Assembly: GCF_027244095.1 (NCBI RefSeq)
Contig: NC_069662.1
Span: 13,604,501 to 13,668,500, forward strand
DNA length: 64,000 nucleotides
Direction of reading: 5' to 3'
From: Hemicordylus capensis
Lineage: Eukaryota; Chordata; Lepidosauria; Squamata; Cordylidae
A model generated the notes under the pieces. That model was not told where the DNA came from. It saw only the letters and a list, made by a program, of their open reading frames with translations, and made no database searches. Within the stretch, counting starts at the first letter, position 1; every line of letters starts with the position of its first letter. This document shows, piece by piece, positions 1-11,700 of this stretch. A program made the translations under genes and the position numbers.

Positions 1-2258
1 TGAAGAAGTTGACATGAAGAAGTAGATTTCCGTGTCAACAGTATACTGGTAACACCGAACTCCAAATCCCCTGATGATCTCTCCCAGCAGTTTCATGTAG
101 ATGCTAAAAAACGTTAAGTATGGAGCCTTGAGGGGCACCATACTTAAGCTCAGAGTTCGAAGAGCAACAGTCTCCAATTGACAACATCTGGAATCTGTCC
201 GAGAGGTAGGAGCAGAACCTCTGTAAAAGAGTGCCTCCCACCCCCAACCCCCTCAGACATTCCAGAAGAATACTACGGTTGATAGTATTGAAAGCCTCCG
301 AGAGATCCATAAGGACCAACAGATCACAGGCTGACCAAGGCAGTCTCCACCACATAGCCAACCCTTGAGTCTATATAATCAGTTTCCTCCAAGACCAACT
401 TGTGTTGAGGCCACCACCTTCTCAATTACCTTTCACGGCCATGGGAGGCTGAAAACAGGCCTATAATTGCTCAACTCTGAGGGATCTAATGCAGGTTTCT
501 TTAGAAGAAGTCTAATGATTGCCTTCTTAAAACAAGGAGGCATCCTGCCCTCCCTCAGAGAAGCATTTATGATTTACACCAGGCTGTCTACAACAGCCCC
601 CTTGCTAGATAGAACAAACCAAGTAGGGCAAGGGTCAAGAGAACAAGTGGTAGGCCTCAATGCTCCAAGCAGCTTGTCCACCTCCTCAGGAGTTACAAAC
701 TGAAAACGATCCTGTCAAATCACCTGTTGTTGGGCACCTCCAGTGCAGACATCAAATTAATTGTGGAGTCTCCATCTATGTTGGCCTGAATCTGAGAGAT
801 TTTATGTGGGAAAAACTATTTAAACACATCGCAGGGGTAATTGATGATTGCAAATTCTGGTTCAAGAGAGGGGAATACTAGTCCCCTCACAGCCCTGAAC
901 AACTCCACTGGACGTGAACTCGCAGGGCAATATGGGCAGAAAAGAACCGCTTCTTTGCCGCACGTATTGCCGGAGCATAAATCTTTAGATGTGCTCTATA
1001 TCTCAATCTGTCGGATTCGAGCCGAGTCTTTCTCCACTTGCACTCCAGTTGCCAACCTTGCCACTTCAGCCCCCATAGATCTTCCGTATACCAAGGGGCC
1101 AATTTTGAAGCGGATCAGAGAGGATGCTTGGGAGCAATCATGTCTACTGCCCTGGTGAGCAAGTTGTTCCAATTCTCAACCAGGGTGTCAACAGGAGCAC
1201 CAGCAAAGCAACATTGAATTCATCCAAGGCTTCTTGGAATCCTACTGGATCCAATAACCTCTTCAGGTGGACCATTCCAATAGGCCCCTTGCCCCTGCAG
1301 AGGTGGGAACTGCTTGTAAGTCCAACCTTAACCAGATGGTAGTCTGTCTATGACAATGGGGAAATCACAGGTGTCCGCATCCATGGAATACCCCGTGATC
1401 AGAGTAAAAGACCAAATCAAGCATGTGACCTGCAATATGCGTCGGTCCAGAGACCACTTGGGACAGGCCCATAATTGTCATGGCCGCAATGAACTCCTGA
1501 GCTGCCCTGGACAGATTGGTCCCAAAATGAACATTAAAGTCCCCTAGCACCAAGAGTCTGGGAGACTCCAACGCGGTTTCCGCGACCAAGTCCATGAGTT
1601 CAGTAAGGGATTCCGCTGGGCAGCAGGGTGATCGGTACAACAAAAGAAGTCCCAATCTATCCCTGGTCCCCAAACTTAAGTACACACATTCCATATGGTC
1701 TGATACCCTAACAGGGACCCTGGAAAGGGAGATGTTATCCTTATAGATCACAGCCACTCCACCTCCCCACCCACGTCCCCTCACCTGCTCCTCTACAGAA
1801 TATCCTGGAGGGTGAAGCTGGAACCAGACTGGACCATTAGCCTCCCACAACCAAGTCTCAGTAATACATACTAAGTGGGATCCTTTATCCATAATCAAAT
1901 CTCGTATGAGTTCTGGCTTGTTTTGGACTGACCTGGCATTGCAGAGGAGCAAGGTAAGGCTATGTGGCTTGTTGGCAATGCTCTCTGAGGTCAAAGAGCT
2001 GGAGGGACAGCCAGAAGGGGAGACAGCTATTAAATTTCTGACTACCCTTCCTCTGGAACAGTCTGCTGACCTGCCACCGTTTCTTCTGCTATTCCCCACC
2101 ACTACCAGGATAGCTGCCCCAAAGTCAACGAAGGCAATGTCAAAGAAATGCACCAAAAAATTGTGTGCCATCATTGTTGTCATTGTCGTCATCACTCTTT
2201 CGACTTGCGGAGGTGGAAGGGGGGCAAAACCTTGCTGTTCGAGATTTTTAATGACAAA
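1..2258 (-). mobile_element. L2-type LINE (5' and middle part), in intron 5 of V2R gene A
   Basis: Minus-strand non-LTR retrotransposon, nested in the hAT-like element of intron 5. The endonuclease part lies at about 1365-2270, with the motifs LLLCNARSVQNK, CITETWL and [11 protein letters not shown] typical of L2/CR1 endonucleases. A reverse-transcriptase piece is at 104-361 (DLSEAFNTINRSILLECLRG). The 3' end lies outside the window; the equivalent copy in gene D ends in a (TGAA)n-like tail, which favours L2 over CR1. The frame is broken several times and the copy is dead. It is nearly identical to 60812-63075, so the two arose by segmental duplication and not by separate insertions. Confidence 0.85.
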
Positions 2259-2329
2259 CCATGAATCCACTCACATTTGCTACCAGAGAGTCTACACTCG
2301 GAACACCTCAGAAACAACAAAACCCAGTA

Positions 2330-2720
2330 CCCCATAGGTTAGCAACCCATGGGGGTGGTTGGTACCCTCTGTGCACTACACCGCCACTTGCTCTGGGCCA
2401 CACCAGTGCCCCCCAAGTGCTGTTATGGGGCTCCTGAAACCTCCATTATTCCCTATGAGAAAAACCTTAAAGATGCGTAAACTTCAAAAATCACTTAAAA
2501 ATCACCCATTGCCCAATTCCTTTGAAATACTTCTGGTAGCTTCCTTGCCACCACTAGGCACTACCACCAACCACATTCTTCCAAGAGCCACACCTTTCCT
2601 CCTGACATGAAGAGGAAAACCTTAAAGATGCATGAACTTCAAAAGATCACCAAAAATCAGCCCTTTGCCCAATTTCTTTTTGGGTGGTAGCCTCCACCCA
2701 TTAGGCGCTACCACACCACC
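2330..2720 (+). repeat. Intronic tandem repeat block, about 195-bp unit (gene A)
   Basis: About two degenerate units, each running from a CTGTGCACTACAC or CCACCCTGGGCCA word, through CCATTATTCCCTAT and AAACTTCAAAAATCAC, to CTTGCCACCACTAGGCACTA. The same array lies at the same place in genes B (18480-19030), C (38090-38600) and D (63195-63540). It appears to belong to the interior of the hAT-like element. No coding potential seen. Confidence 0.6.
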
Positions 2721-3096
2721 CTGCTCTTTTGGCTTCAGGACCATTTTTTGGATCCTAAATGATTCAGATTCAGATTTTGAATAATTCATATCCGAAGCAA
2801 ATCGGGGGTGATTTGGATGGGTCTGATTCGGATCCGAAATGAAAGAGAGATGTTTTGATTTGGGTCCAAATTGAAACACAGAAAATCCGAAATGCACACC
2901 CCTAGTGTAGAACACAGATAAAATGAAATAAATCATTAAATTAAAAACTATAAGAACAGCAAAAGTAAGAGCAGCATAAAATCTATCAACATATCACATG
3001 AGAGGGAGGAAACATTAACAACCTGCTTTGTAATATAACAAACCAGTCAACAGATTCGTTCCTTGGCAAAACAAAGACTTTGTTGATGTATTTCAG

Positions 3097-3998
3097 ATGC
3101 AGACCAGTGTGAGATGTGCCCAGAAGATCAATGTCCAAATGAGAAACAGGATCAATGCATCGCCAAAACGATGACCTATTTATCCTATGGAGAACCATTG
3201 GGAGCGGTTTTGATTTCTTTTGCTCTTTTGTTTTCCCTGATCACCTTTGCTGTGATTGGGATCTTTGTTCTGCTCCGCAAAACTCCCATTGTGAAAGCCA
3301 ATAACTGGAGCATTACTTGTACCCTTCTCTCCTCTCTGCTGCTTTGCTTTCTCTGCTCCTTCCTATTCATTGGTCAGCCTAGGAAGGTGACCTGTCTCCT
3401 CAGACAAACCGTGTTTGGTATCACCTTTACTGTCGCACTTTCCTCTGTGTTGGCTAAAACCATCACTGTTGTTCTGGCCTTCCTGGCCACGAAGCCGGGA
3501 AACAGGATGAGAAGATGGATAGGGAAGAGGCTGGCAGTATCGGTCATCATTCTCTGTTCACTTATTCAAATTGGAATCTGTGCTATGTGGCTGGCAAACA
3601 CTCCCCCTTTCCCAGAGTTTGACATGCACTCTCAGATCAGTGAGATCATGGTGCAATGCAATGAAGGCTCAAACACCATGTTCTACATCATCCTGGGCTA
3701 CATGGGTTTTCTGGCCACCATCAGCTTCACTGTGGCCTTCCATGCTAGAAAGTTACCGGATAGCTTTAATGAAGCCAAGCTGATCACCTTCAGCATGCTG
3801 GTCTTCTGCACTGTTTGGATTACTTTTGTCCCAAGCTACTTGAGCACCAAGGGGAAATACATGGTGGCTGTGGAGCTCTTCTCCATCATGGCCTCTAGTG
3901 GTGGACTGTTGAGTTGTATCTTCCTCCCCAAATGCTACATTATTATTCTTAGACCTGATCTGAACACCAGAGAGCAACTAGTAAGGAAACAATATTGA
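3097..3998 (+). CDS. V2R gene A, exon 6: cysteine-rich linker end and 7TM domain
   Basis: Last exon of a vomeronasal type-2 receptor, a class C GPCR of vomeronasal sensory neurons that in mammals signals through Go. It starts after TTTCAG at 3096 in phase 1: the split Asp codon is followed by [20 protein letters not shown], the end of the cysteine-rich domain. Seven hydrophobic helices follow, starting near YLSYGEPLG, and the protein ends with the class C hallmark [15 protein letters not shown] and the C-terminus LVRKQY. It encodes 299 residues plus stop, without interruption. Exons 1-5 are left of the window. It differs from gene C exon 6 at about 9 residues but from the nearer gene B at about 20, so physical order does not match similarity. 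Confidence 0.95.
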
Positions 3999-4412
3999 GA
4001 CACTGGACTCTTTCTGCCTTTTCTAGTTCTTCAACACCATGTCTCTCATCATTATATTCCCATATTAGTAGTGAAGGAAGGCGTAGATTAGAGAATACAG
4101 TCAACATGGGTGGTATCGGTGACTAAGCGTGGGTTATATCGGGACAATGGGGGGAACTGTGGAAGAGCTGCTTGAACAATGAGCCATATTGCACAGCTCT
4201 GGCACTGCTCTGAAGGACACAGCAGCCCGGCAGCACCATGTGTCCAGAATGCAGCACTGGATGTCAGCCAGCCTACAGTGTGGGCCACAGACTAATAGTT
4301 ATCTCAAAGAAGGGAGATAACTGTAGACAGGCTTATACTTAAGGTTAGGTGAAAAAAGAATGGCTGACAACCAGACTAACGCAGTGTGTGGCCATCCAAT
4401 GAAGCACGTGTG
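3999..4412 (+). other. 3' flank of gene A: likely 3' UTR, no poly(A) signal seen
   Basis: Continues from the V2R stop. It is shared with 20318-20731 and 39929-40340 in the other copies. No AATAAA is visible here. The nearest one is AATAAA at 5484, some 1.5 kb downstream, so the true transcript end is unclear. No gene is recognised in this stretch. Confidence 0.4.
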
Positions 4413-4563
4413 TTTGACATGCATTCCACATTCATCCAGATCATGGTGCAGTGCAATGAAGGGTCTGTTACATGGGTTTTCTGGCCATCATCAGCTTCAC
4501 TGTGGCCTTCCATGCTAGAATGTTACTGATGGATTTAAATTTATTATTTATTATTTATTATTT

Positions 4564-4611
<48 letters not shown>

Positions 4612-4797
4612 TTTTGTATTTAACATATTTTTATACTGCCCAAAACTTACATCTCTGGGTGGTTTACAACAAAAACAAGAAATTTTAACCACAACAATTA
4701 AATTTTTTAAAACAATATTCTAAAAACAACATTAAAACAATTTAATGAAGCCAAGCAGATCACCTTCAGCATGCTGGTCTTCTGCAGTGTTTGGATG
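4413..4797 (+). pseudogene. Broken partial V2R exon 6 downstream of gene A
   Basis: Two blocks match the 7TM exon: 4413-4530 (TTTGACATGCATTCC, then the words for FTVAFHAR) and 4745-4797 (the words for [14 protein letters not shown]). An L2 tail separates them, and the 5' half and 3' end of the exon are missing. The right edge stops at TTTGGATG and joins directly to CCAGGGCTGGACTGG. The B-C spacer copy has the same junction, while the C-D spacer copy runs on to the end of the exon. It is a relic of an older V2R copy and cannot encode a receptor. Confidence 0.85.
4533..4744 (-). mobile_element. L2 3'-end fragment inserted in the V2R pseudoexon
   Basis: Begins with a long (TTTA)n tract at 4540-4614, then the L2 3' UTR words TATACTGCCCAAAACTTACATC and CTCTGGGTGGTTTACAA. 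The same words stand next to the tail of the full L2 in gene D near 59990-60040. The hexamer ATTTAA on both sides looks like a target-site duplication. Severely 5' truncated. Confidence 0.6.
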
Positions 4798-5386
4798 CCA
4801 GGGCTGGACTGGAGAGGGCGGTGGAATGTATGTGGGGAGGGAGCCAGGATTTGAGCAGAATGGCTACTTAAGGGTGCGAGTATTCATTGCTGCCAAGTGC
4901 AGCAGGGCGCAGTCAACATGGAGACCAGCGGTCCCTCGATGGTTTTTGATGTAAGCTCAGTTAATTGTAGCTCCTGCACAGGTTGAATCAGGAAGGCCCC
5001 ACTCTGAATGCACATGGTGCGTGCACACTGCCTTGAAACTGTCACTCAGAACAAAACTCACTCTACACTCAGATGAAAAAAAAATTAGAGAGAACACTGA
5101 TGGAGACCAGGCCTCCCAGAAGCATTTTGTATCAATGGCACATATTGCAATACATGCTTGGAGTGCAGAAACGTAGAAAAAAATGCTGAATACAGATCAG
5201 CAATCATGTTCACTGGCCACACATTTCACAAGTGTTAAGCACACATGAATGGCTGCTGTTCATTCTCAGCTCTACGACAGCAGTGGGGGAGCAAAGGGGG
5301 TTAATCTTTGCAAGGATGATAGCAGTGCCCTCCACTTTTGACCCAGCTTCTGGAGGGGAATATAGTATTTGTGCATGCATGGAGAT

Positions 5387-5388
<2 letters not shown>
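4798..5388. other. Unrecognised spacer sequence, duplicated in all three spacers
   Basis: Matches 21075-21674 and 46379-47005. It starts with a G-rich stretch (GGCTGGACTGG, GTGGGGAGGGAGCC) related to 6890-6960 in the same spacer. No gene or known element recognised. Confidence 0.5.

Positions 5389-5434
<46 letters not shown>
5389..5434. repeat. (AC)n microsatellite
   Basis: About 23 uninterrupted AC units. The paralogous tract is about 29 bp long at 21675-21703, and is interrupted by C and T runs at 47005-47041. Confidence 0.97.
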
Positions 5435-5437
<3 letters not shown>

Positions 5438-6446
5438 GCCTCTGCATATTCCTCCCATCATAATGATAGGCATTTTACGAGCCAATAAATCATGCAGCAA
5501 GGTGTGCATGGAAGAATGGGGTGGGTTGGGGAGGTTGAAAGGAGGGATCACTGTTGTATCAGGTAAAAAGGTTTCCCTTCCTACTTCAGATCTAGAAACA
5601 TAAACCCACACAAACAGGTCATGCTAAAAAATCTGGTCCTGAAGTCATGAATAAGGAGGAAAAGCAAAAACCATTGATGAAAAGGCAGGCAAGTGGGGCA
5701 GGTGGAGCAGGGGGAGAGGACAACCGCCATCTAAACCATCGGATTCACACAATACATGCCAGAGAGTGAAATGAATGAAATTACTATGGTCCAGGACCAG
5801 CAAACAGTACCTGCGAACCAACAAATCACAGATACAGGTCAGAGGCAATTTCCGTTGTTGGAAAAATAATGCAGACACCTTTGAGACCCAGATCCCTCTT
5901 TCCACACCCCACTAGTCATGAGAACAATCCTCAAAGGTCTCCTTCCAGGATCTGCTTCAGAACAACTGTGAGGGGGGGAATTGCTATGCTCCTTTCTTCA
6001 GAGGTCAAACAAGAGAACCAACCGGCTTCCTTAAAGATTGGTGGGTTTCACAGTAGAGGCTTCTTGGAACGTCACCTGTGGGTTCAAGCAGTGCTCTAGC
6101 TGAGTTCGTGTGAACTGGGGAGCGAGAGATCCCTTTCTCTCTTCTCCATACACACACATAACCCTTGCTGAGTGTGATACGCTAGAAAGAGAAGGTGGCA
6201 CTAGTAGATTACAAGCAGAAAGGCACGTGGGAATGCAGGTGGGATATGTGTCCCTAAATAGCTCCCCCTCTCACACACGTGCAAAAATGTGGGGCCCGTA
6301 GCATTTGCTACTTTTGCTACTAGGTTAATCCGGCAGTGGTGAGGTGGCCAAGGAACAGCCTTCCAGGGTTTTTGCGGCCCAAAGTGTTGGGAATGCGGGG
6401 GGGGGAGGCTCGACTCACCAACTCAGAGTTCCCCTCCCCCCACCCA
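5435..6446. other. Unrecognised spacer sequence with a possible MITE end
   Basis: Duplicated at 21704-22726 and 47042-48489. Near 6288-6333 it carries GTGGGGCCCGTAGCATTT and TTAATCCGGC. With CAGGGCCAGATTAA at 46266 these look like ends of a short hAT-type MITE, but I cannot pair the ends convincingly. No gene seen. Confidence 0.35.
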
Positions 6447-7090
6447 GCTGGTTGCTGTGCCCGTTGTCATCAGTTGAGTTTTCTTTACATTTAGACATAG
6501 TCCCATTTTTTCACTGTGCTCCTTGACTTTCATTACTAGAGCTTGCAGATCATCCGCATTCTCCGCTATCAGAATGGTGTCATCTGTATAGTATTGGTTA
6601 TTGATGTTTCTTCCTCCAGCTTTAAAACTACGCTCATCTTCTTCCAATCCAGCTTCTCTCAGTATATGTTAAGCATATAAGTTGAATAAAAAGGGAGAAA
6701 GTATACAGCCTTGTCTTACTCTGAACGTCTGGTTCACCACTATGGAGTAAATCCACCTGTCTCCGTGGAAACACAGCTGCAGCTCATTCAGACATGTCCT
6801 TGTGTGTCTATTCCAGGGGGCCAAGGAACAGCCTTCCAGGGTTTTTGCGGCCCAAGGGGTTGGGAATGGTGGGGGTGGCAGGCCGGACTGCGGGCACTGA
6901 GAGGGTGGGGGAATTTGTGGGGAGGGCGCCGGGTTTTGAGCAGAATGGGTAATTAAAGGTGGGAATTGGGGCGCAGGGGCACCCCGCAGGGTGTGGCACA
7001 CCGGGAATATGCCCTGTTGCCCTGTGGGCCAGTCTGAGCCTGGGTGGCTCGACTCACCAACTCAGAGTTCCCCTCCCCACACGTGCGCTT
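6348..7090. repeat. Direct repeats flanking the BovB fragment
   Basis: GGCCAAGGAACAGCCTTCC and CTCGACTCACCAACTCAGAG each occur twice: about 6350-6430 and about 6820-7065. The copies lie either side of the BovB fossil. The second copy holds an extra G-rich 200-bp insert. The pattern suggests a repeat duplicated around, or by, the retroelement. Confidence 0.6.
6447..6815 (-). mobile_element. BovB/RTE LINE reverse-transcriptase fragment (A-B spacer)
   Basis: On the minus strand it reads RVRQGCILSPFLFNLYA, then GGRNINN, then DDTILIAENADDLQALVMKV and VKKTQLM. This is the block following the palm of BovB-type RTE reverse transcriptases. A stop codon falls just after FNLYA, and the catalytic YADD has become YTDD, so it is dead. 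Both element ends are missing. The B-C spacer copy has the same stop; the C-D spacer copy does not. Confidence 0.8.
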
Positions 7091-8564
7091 TAAAGTTTTA
7101 ACAGGAAAGCCTTTTTAGGCTAGGAGATCCCCTGTATTTGTAAAGGGGAATCCCAGCTGCATTCCCATTTACAAGTATATCCCCCACCGAGCCAGCCTGC
7201 CAGCAAGTTCCATGAAATGGGGGGGTGGTCCAATTCTAACTTGGACTGGCACCCCCCCCCTTTTGAGGGCCGGTCTGGTTCATCCTCGGACCAACCAAAC
7301 AGGCCTGGCTCAGTCTGAGCTGTTTCGCATAACCCTCTTTCTCTCCCCTCTCTGTCTACACTAAGCCAGAAGCAAAGCCTCCTTGGAATCTGCCATTCCC
7401 CAAATCTCATCCTTCCCTACCTTCTCTGAATAACCGGTGCACCACTATGGGATATTTTATCACACTAATTCTGCCATGTAATGTATTTGTTTCACTAATT
7501 TACTTTCATTCTCTTTTAATAAATTTGAATATGTTCACTGAAACCTTGTTTTGTCCCTTTGTTTTGTGATTAGTTCCATGTCTACCACAGAGGGATAGAC
7601 ATTACAGTAGCAGCCCTAGGCCCCGCGTCTTGTAACCGTGATTTCTGCCATAACACAGGTCCGGATGATCAAAGACAGCAAGGTTACTGAACATGAACAA
7701 AGGTTCTGCACTATGTCTGAATCCTGAAATTATTATTTTATTTTTACAAACTTGGGTAGATTTTTTCCTGACCATGAATCCATTTATATACCACATCTTT
7801 GCAGTGCAGCCTAGAAACATTTCCATTCAATTGTTTATTTTCTTTCTGGGGGATTGACATCTAATACTTGTTCATCCCTGCTTGGGCCATTTTGAGGGAA
7901 GACCTTGCTGATGAATGCTAGGATACCCTATGGAAGTGGAAGAAGGGGAATGTTCTGCCTGACATTTTAGAAGTTAAGTCACATTGGCTATGTAGGACAC
8001 AGTGGTGATCTGTACCCACTTGTTATAAAATCAATGAAATATACATAAATAAAATAAATAAAGCCCCTTACTGCATGTTTCGTTTTCCTGGCACTCAACG
8101 CAAGGCCCAATGACCAGCAGGCACTTGGGTCCCCAAAGTGTTAATTGAATTCTGTTATTGCCTGCTGAATAGCAAATATTGGTTAGGAGGGAATAAAAAA
8201 CGTTTTCTTGGTTTGTATAGGGACCAGAGGACTGTAGGGAAAGTGTCGATCCACCCTGTAATTATCAAAATCACTAGTATTGAGTTCTGCTTCTTGTTGA
8301 AGCCCCATGGCTAGCTAGAGGTCATTTAATGATAAGATAGGTTAATTATAGCTCAGTTGCTCATACCAGGCTACACTCCCTCAGTGTTTTAAGGATCTAA
8401 AAGTGCCCGTGTGTGCCCTAGAACTCAGGAGACGTTAACATGAATCAAACAAGGCTCTGTCAAATGGAATTTCTGTGTTGGTAAAGTTCTTTGTGGGTAG
8501 TCTTCTCTAGCTGACAAAGCAAGTGCACAGCTGGGGTGAGATTCAAAATTTGCAGGAGCTCAGA
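7091..8564. other. Unrecognised sequence upstream of V2R gene B
   Basis: Matches 23350-24886 and 49100-50616. It should contain the promoter of gene B, but I see no clear TATA box or initiator. Around 7440-7610 an AT-rich stretch with AATAAA is unusually well conserved between copies. No gene recognised. Confidence 0.4.
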
Positions 8565-8770
8565 ATGGTTCGGTTACTACCATTCCTCCTATATCTGCCT
8601 GCTATTTTCAGCAGGCAGAACAGCAGGCAAAGACATCTGTGCAAAATTCAGCACAATTCCAAGACAGATTCCAGAGAAGACATTACCATTGGGGAATTTG
8701 GATCCTTCTTACAGGGTGGTGTGCTTCTATTCAACTTTACTTTACCACCAGACATATCCATAACAGGATA
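8565..8770 (+). CDS. Gene B exon 1: signal peptide and start of ligand domain
   Basis: The ATG at 8565 opens [15 protein letters not shown], a hydrophobic secretion signal, so I prefer it to the upstream in-frame GTG at 8523. [17 protein letters not shown] aligns with the QPGDLIIGG region of V2Rs, and FNFT is a glycosylation sequon. The donor is ATA/GTGAGT in phase 2: TA plus the first T of exon 2 makes Tyr. Confidence 0.85.
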
Positions 8771-11700
8771 GTGAGTAGTGCGTCTTTTGATTTAATGGTT
8801 GTATTGGGTCTTTTAGGTAAGACTGATCTAATGTATGCCTATCTGGTTTAAATTATTCTAGTGGAGATTCATTATCAATGGCAGCTTCTGATATGGCTAA
8901 CATTGAGGCTGCAGCATCTAGCCATGGTGTGTGAATGGACCTTAGCAAATCTAATAGCACAGTCTGATCTCTAATCATTTGCATTCCAAATCTCCTGGGT
9001 TTGATCTCTGGCATCTCCAGGCACAACTGGGAAACTGCTCTGTCTGAAAGCAGATTCCCTGCCAGTCCCAATAAAGAATAGTGACCTAGCTAGACCAATG
9101 GCCTGATTCAATATAAGGCAACTTGATATCCTTGTGTGTCCATATATCATACCAAGCACAATGATTTCCAAGGAGGTAATGTAATGTAATGTAATGTAAT
9201 TTTATTTACAGTCATTGACCAAACAGAGAGTAAAAACCAGTAAACATTAAAATATGTATATAGATATATACAGTTTAAGATTGGGGTGATATCCCATTAT
9301 ACCTTTTAAAAGCAATATAACTAAACTTAGCTACGGAATAGAAATTAAATCATCTTTGTCTGAAAGCAGATGTTTTACAAGGTTAGCATCGGATTGATCT
9401 GCCAGTTTACATATTAGAGGAGCAATAAGGCGTTCCCTGGGATACAAATGGAGATTACAGTGGAGAAGGATATGTGCGACAGTTTCTGTATCTCCTGATC
9501 CACAACGGCAGTGTCGTTCTTCTAAAGGCACACCTTGAAACCTCCCAGCTAGAAGTGCGGATGGAAAAGAATTAAGCCTTACTCTTGTGAATATCCATCG
9601 AAACTTAGAGAAAGTAATTGTCGACAGATATTTTGCGGGGAAAAGATCCATATTAGTTCTTATAGTTCTATCAAACTCTGGAAGCGCAGCCCAGTTTTCT
9701 TGGATCTCAGTATCAACAAAGCGTTGTTTCACTACTCTTTTCGCGTTCACTAGACCCAATTCCAGCAGTTGGGCTGGGTCTAAGCCTAGAGAGGTGAGCT
9801 TCGTACTTACTGTAGTACACCATAATGGCTGGGGACTAACTGAAAGAAACTCAGGAATTAAACCAACTGGTCGCAGATGTATTTTCAACCAGAAATAAAT
9901 AATCAAAAGCCAGGTCCGAGATTCAATTTTTATGAAGCCAGCCTCTGTCCTTAAAGTCACATTTGCTGTACATTTTGGTGTACCAAATAAATTCCTCAAG
10001 AACCCTGATTGGGTTCTTTCCAAAGTGTCAAACCTTGAGTATGGACCTAGTTGTATGCCATACAATAATTGCAGAATGACCTTTGAAGTATAAAGCTTTA
10101 AGGCAGCTGGTATGTAGCCTGCACCCTGAGTTCTGAAAAATCTTAAGATTGCTGCTGTGCTGCGTTTTGCCGAGTCTGTGACCATACTAAGATGTGCTGA
10201 TTTCCAAGCATTATGTTGAAAAATTACCCCCAGGTATATTATTTGATTTACCTGTTCTAGTCGGTGTCCATCTAGCATCCATACAAATTTTTTAACTTTA
10301 TTGGTGAAACACATGATTTTAGATTTGTCATAATTAATCTGTACATGCTCATCTCTGCAGTAAAGTGCTAAGGCATCTAACGCTCTTTTGAGCCCAACCC
10401 TGGTTTGAGACAGAATTACTGCGTCGTCGGCATACATCAGGATTGGGATTTTCTTGTTGGCTAGTTTTGGTGTGTGTGTGTCAGATGTCTGCAAACACTT
10501 TATCAAATCGTTAATGCAAAGGTTGAATAGGTAAGGGGCTAGTACACACCCTTGTCGCACCCCTTTCCTAGTGGGTACTAAGTTTGTAAGGTTACCAGCA
10601 TGGTCTAAACGCACTCTTAAAAAGGAATTTTCGTGCATTTTGATGAGCAAGAGTAGAAGCCTTCGGTCCATAGAAGTAGCCGCCAATTTAGACCAAAGAC
10701 GGCCTCTAGAAACTGTATCAAAAGCCATCTTAAGGTCTATAAAAGCGGCAAACAGGGGTCGCTTATTCCTTTTTACCTGTTTGTCCACAAGATGTTGTAA
10801 TATTAGACAGTGGTCTAATCCAGATCTGTTAGCTCTAAATCCTGCCTGCTCATCCTCAATAACGCACTCCTGCTCCATCCAAGCACATAGTTTGACACAG
10901 AAGTGCTTGGCATAAAGTTTACTTATGATATTTAAAAGGCTTATTGGTCTATAATTAAAGGGATCATCCCTTCTGCCTTTCTTATGGATGGGAACCACAA
11001 TCGCCGTTCCCCAATCCTGGGGGAATTGTGCTGTTTGATCAATATGTGTGAAGAGAGCAGCCAGCACAGGAGCCCACCAATCTTTGTAGAGCTTCAGAAG
11101 TTCCGGCGGGATACAATCGTTTCCAGGTGCTTTCCTGCATTTCAGTTGCATGATTAATTGCTCTATCTCTTTAGTGGAGACCGGAGACCAGTGTGGTAAT
11201 GAACCTATTTGAAGGGGGCCTTGGGGAGAGATATCATTATAAAGTGCCCGAAAATGAGTTTCCCATCATTCTTGGGTTATTGAGCAGGCCTGAGTGGAGT
11301 GTATCTTATTATTTGCTATTGAAATTAGTCTCCAAAAGCTCATTGAGTCATTGTTCTTCACTGCACTTATTAAAAGTGACCACTTCTTTTGTGTATCAGC
11401 CCTTTATTTTAATCTAAGAAGGGCTTTATATTCCTTTTTCTTTTTCGATATTTCTATAACCAGGTCTGCAGAGGGATTAGAGCTAGCATATTTTGAAAGA
11501 GTAACAAGATGTTTTTTAGCCCTAATACACTCATAATCGAACCATTTTTTAGGGTGGTAAGATTTTAGTTCTGATCTGGCGTGGTCCGGTTTGGTTATTA
11601 AAGCTTTAATTGAGCAAATAAGGATCTCATAGTTCTCAGTGACACAATGGTCTCTATCCTGGTCGGTTAAAACACCGAGTAGATTCGTCCTAGTCACTTT

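Larger units (their letters stand above)
1..2904. mobile_element. Right part of hAT-like composite element, intron 5 of gene A
   Basis: The right terminus reads GCACACCCCTA at 2894-2904, followed by GTGTAGAA at 2905-2912. That octamer is also the 8-bp target duplication bounding the full copy in gene D (58682-63733). The left end is outside the window. It hosts the L2 at 1-2258 and the repeat block at 2330-2720. About 2740-2904 is AT-rich subterminal sequence with repeated GATTCGGATCCGAA-like words. Confidence 0.65.

Noticed and set aside
3753-3977. Antisense 74-codon frames over the 7TM exons
   Set aside because: Shadow frames opposite a strongly conserved coding exon; the sense frame explains the sequence.
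5210-5611. Open frames with runs of HT or CV repeats
   Set aside because: They are translations of the (AC)n microsatellite.
5645-5905. Conserved 85-codon minus-strand frame repeated in each spacer
   Set aside because: No domain or start context is recognised and the copies are recent duplicates; no support as a gene.
8523-8771. Earlier in-frame start for gene B exon 1 at 8523
   Set aside because: The codon is GTG, and the ATG at 8565 directly precedes a good signal peptide and is matched in C and D.
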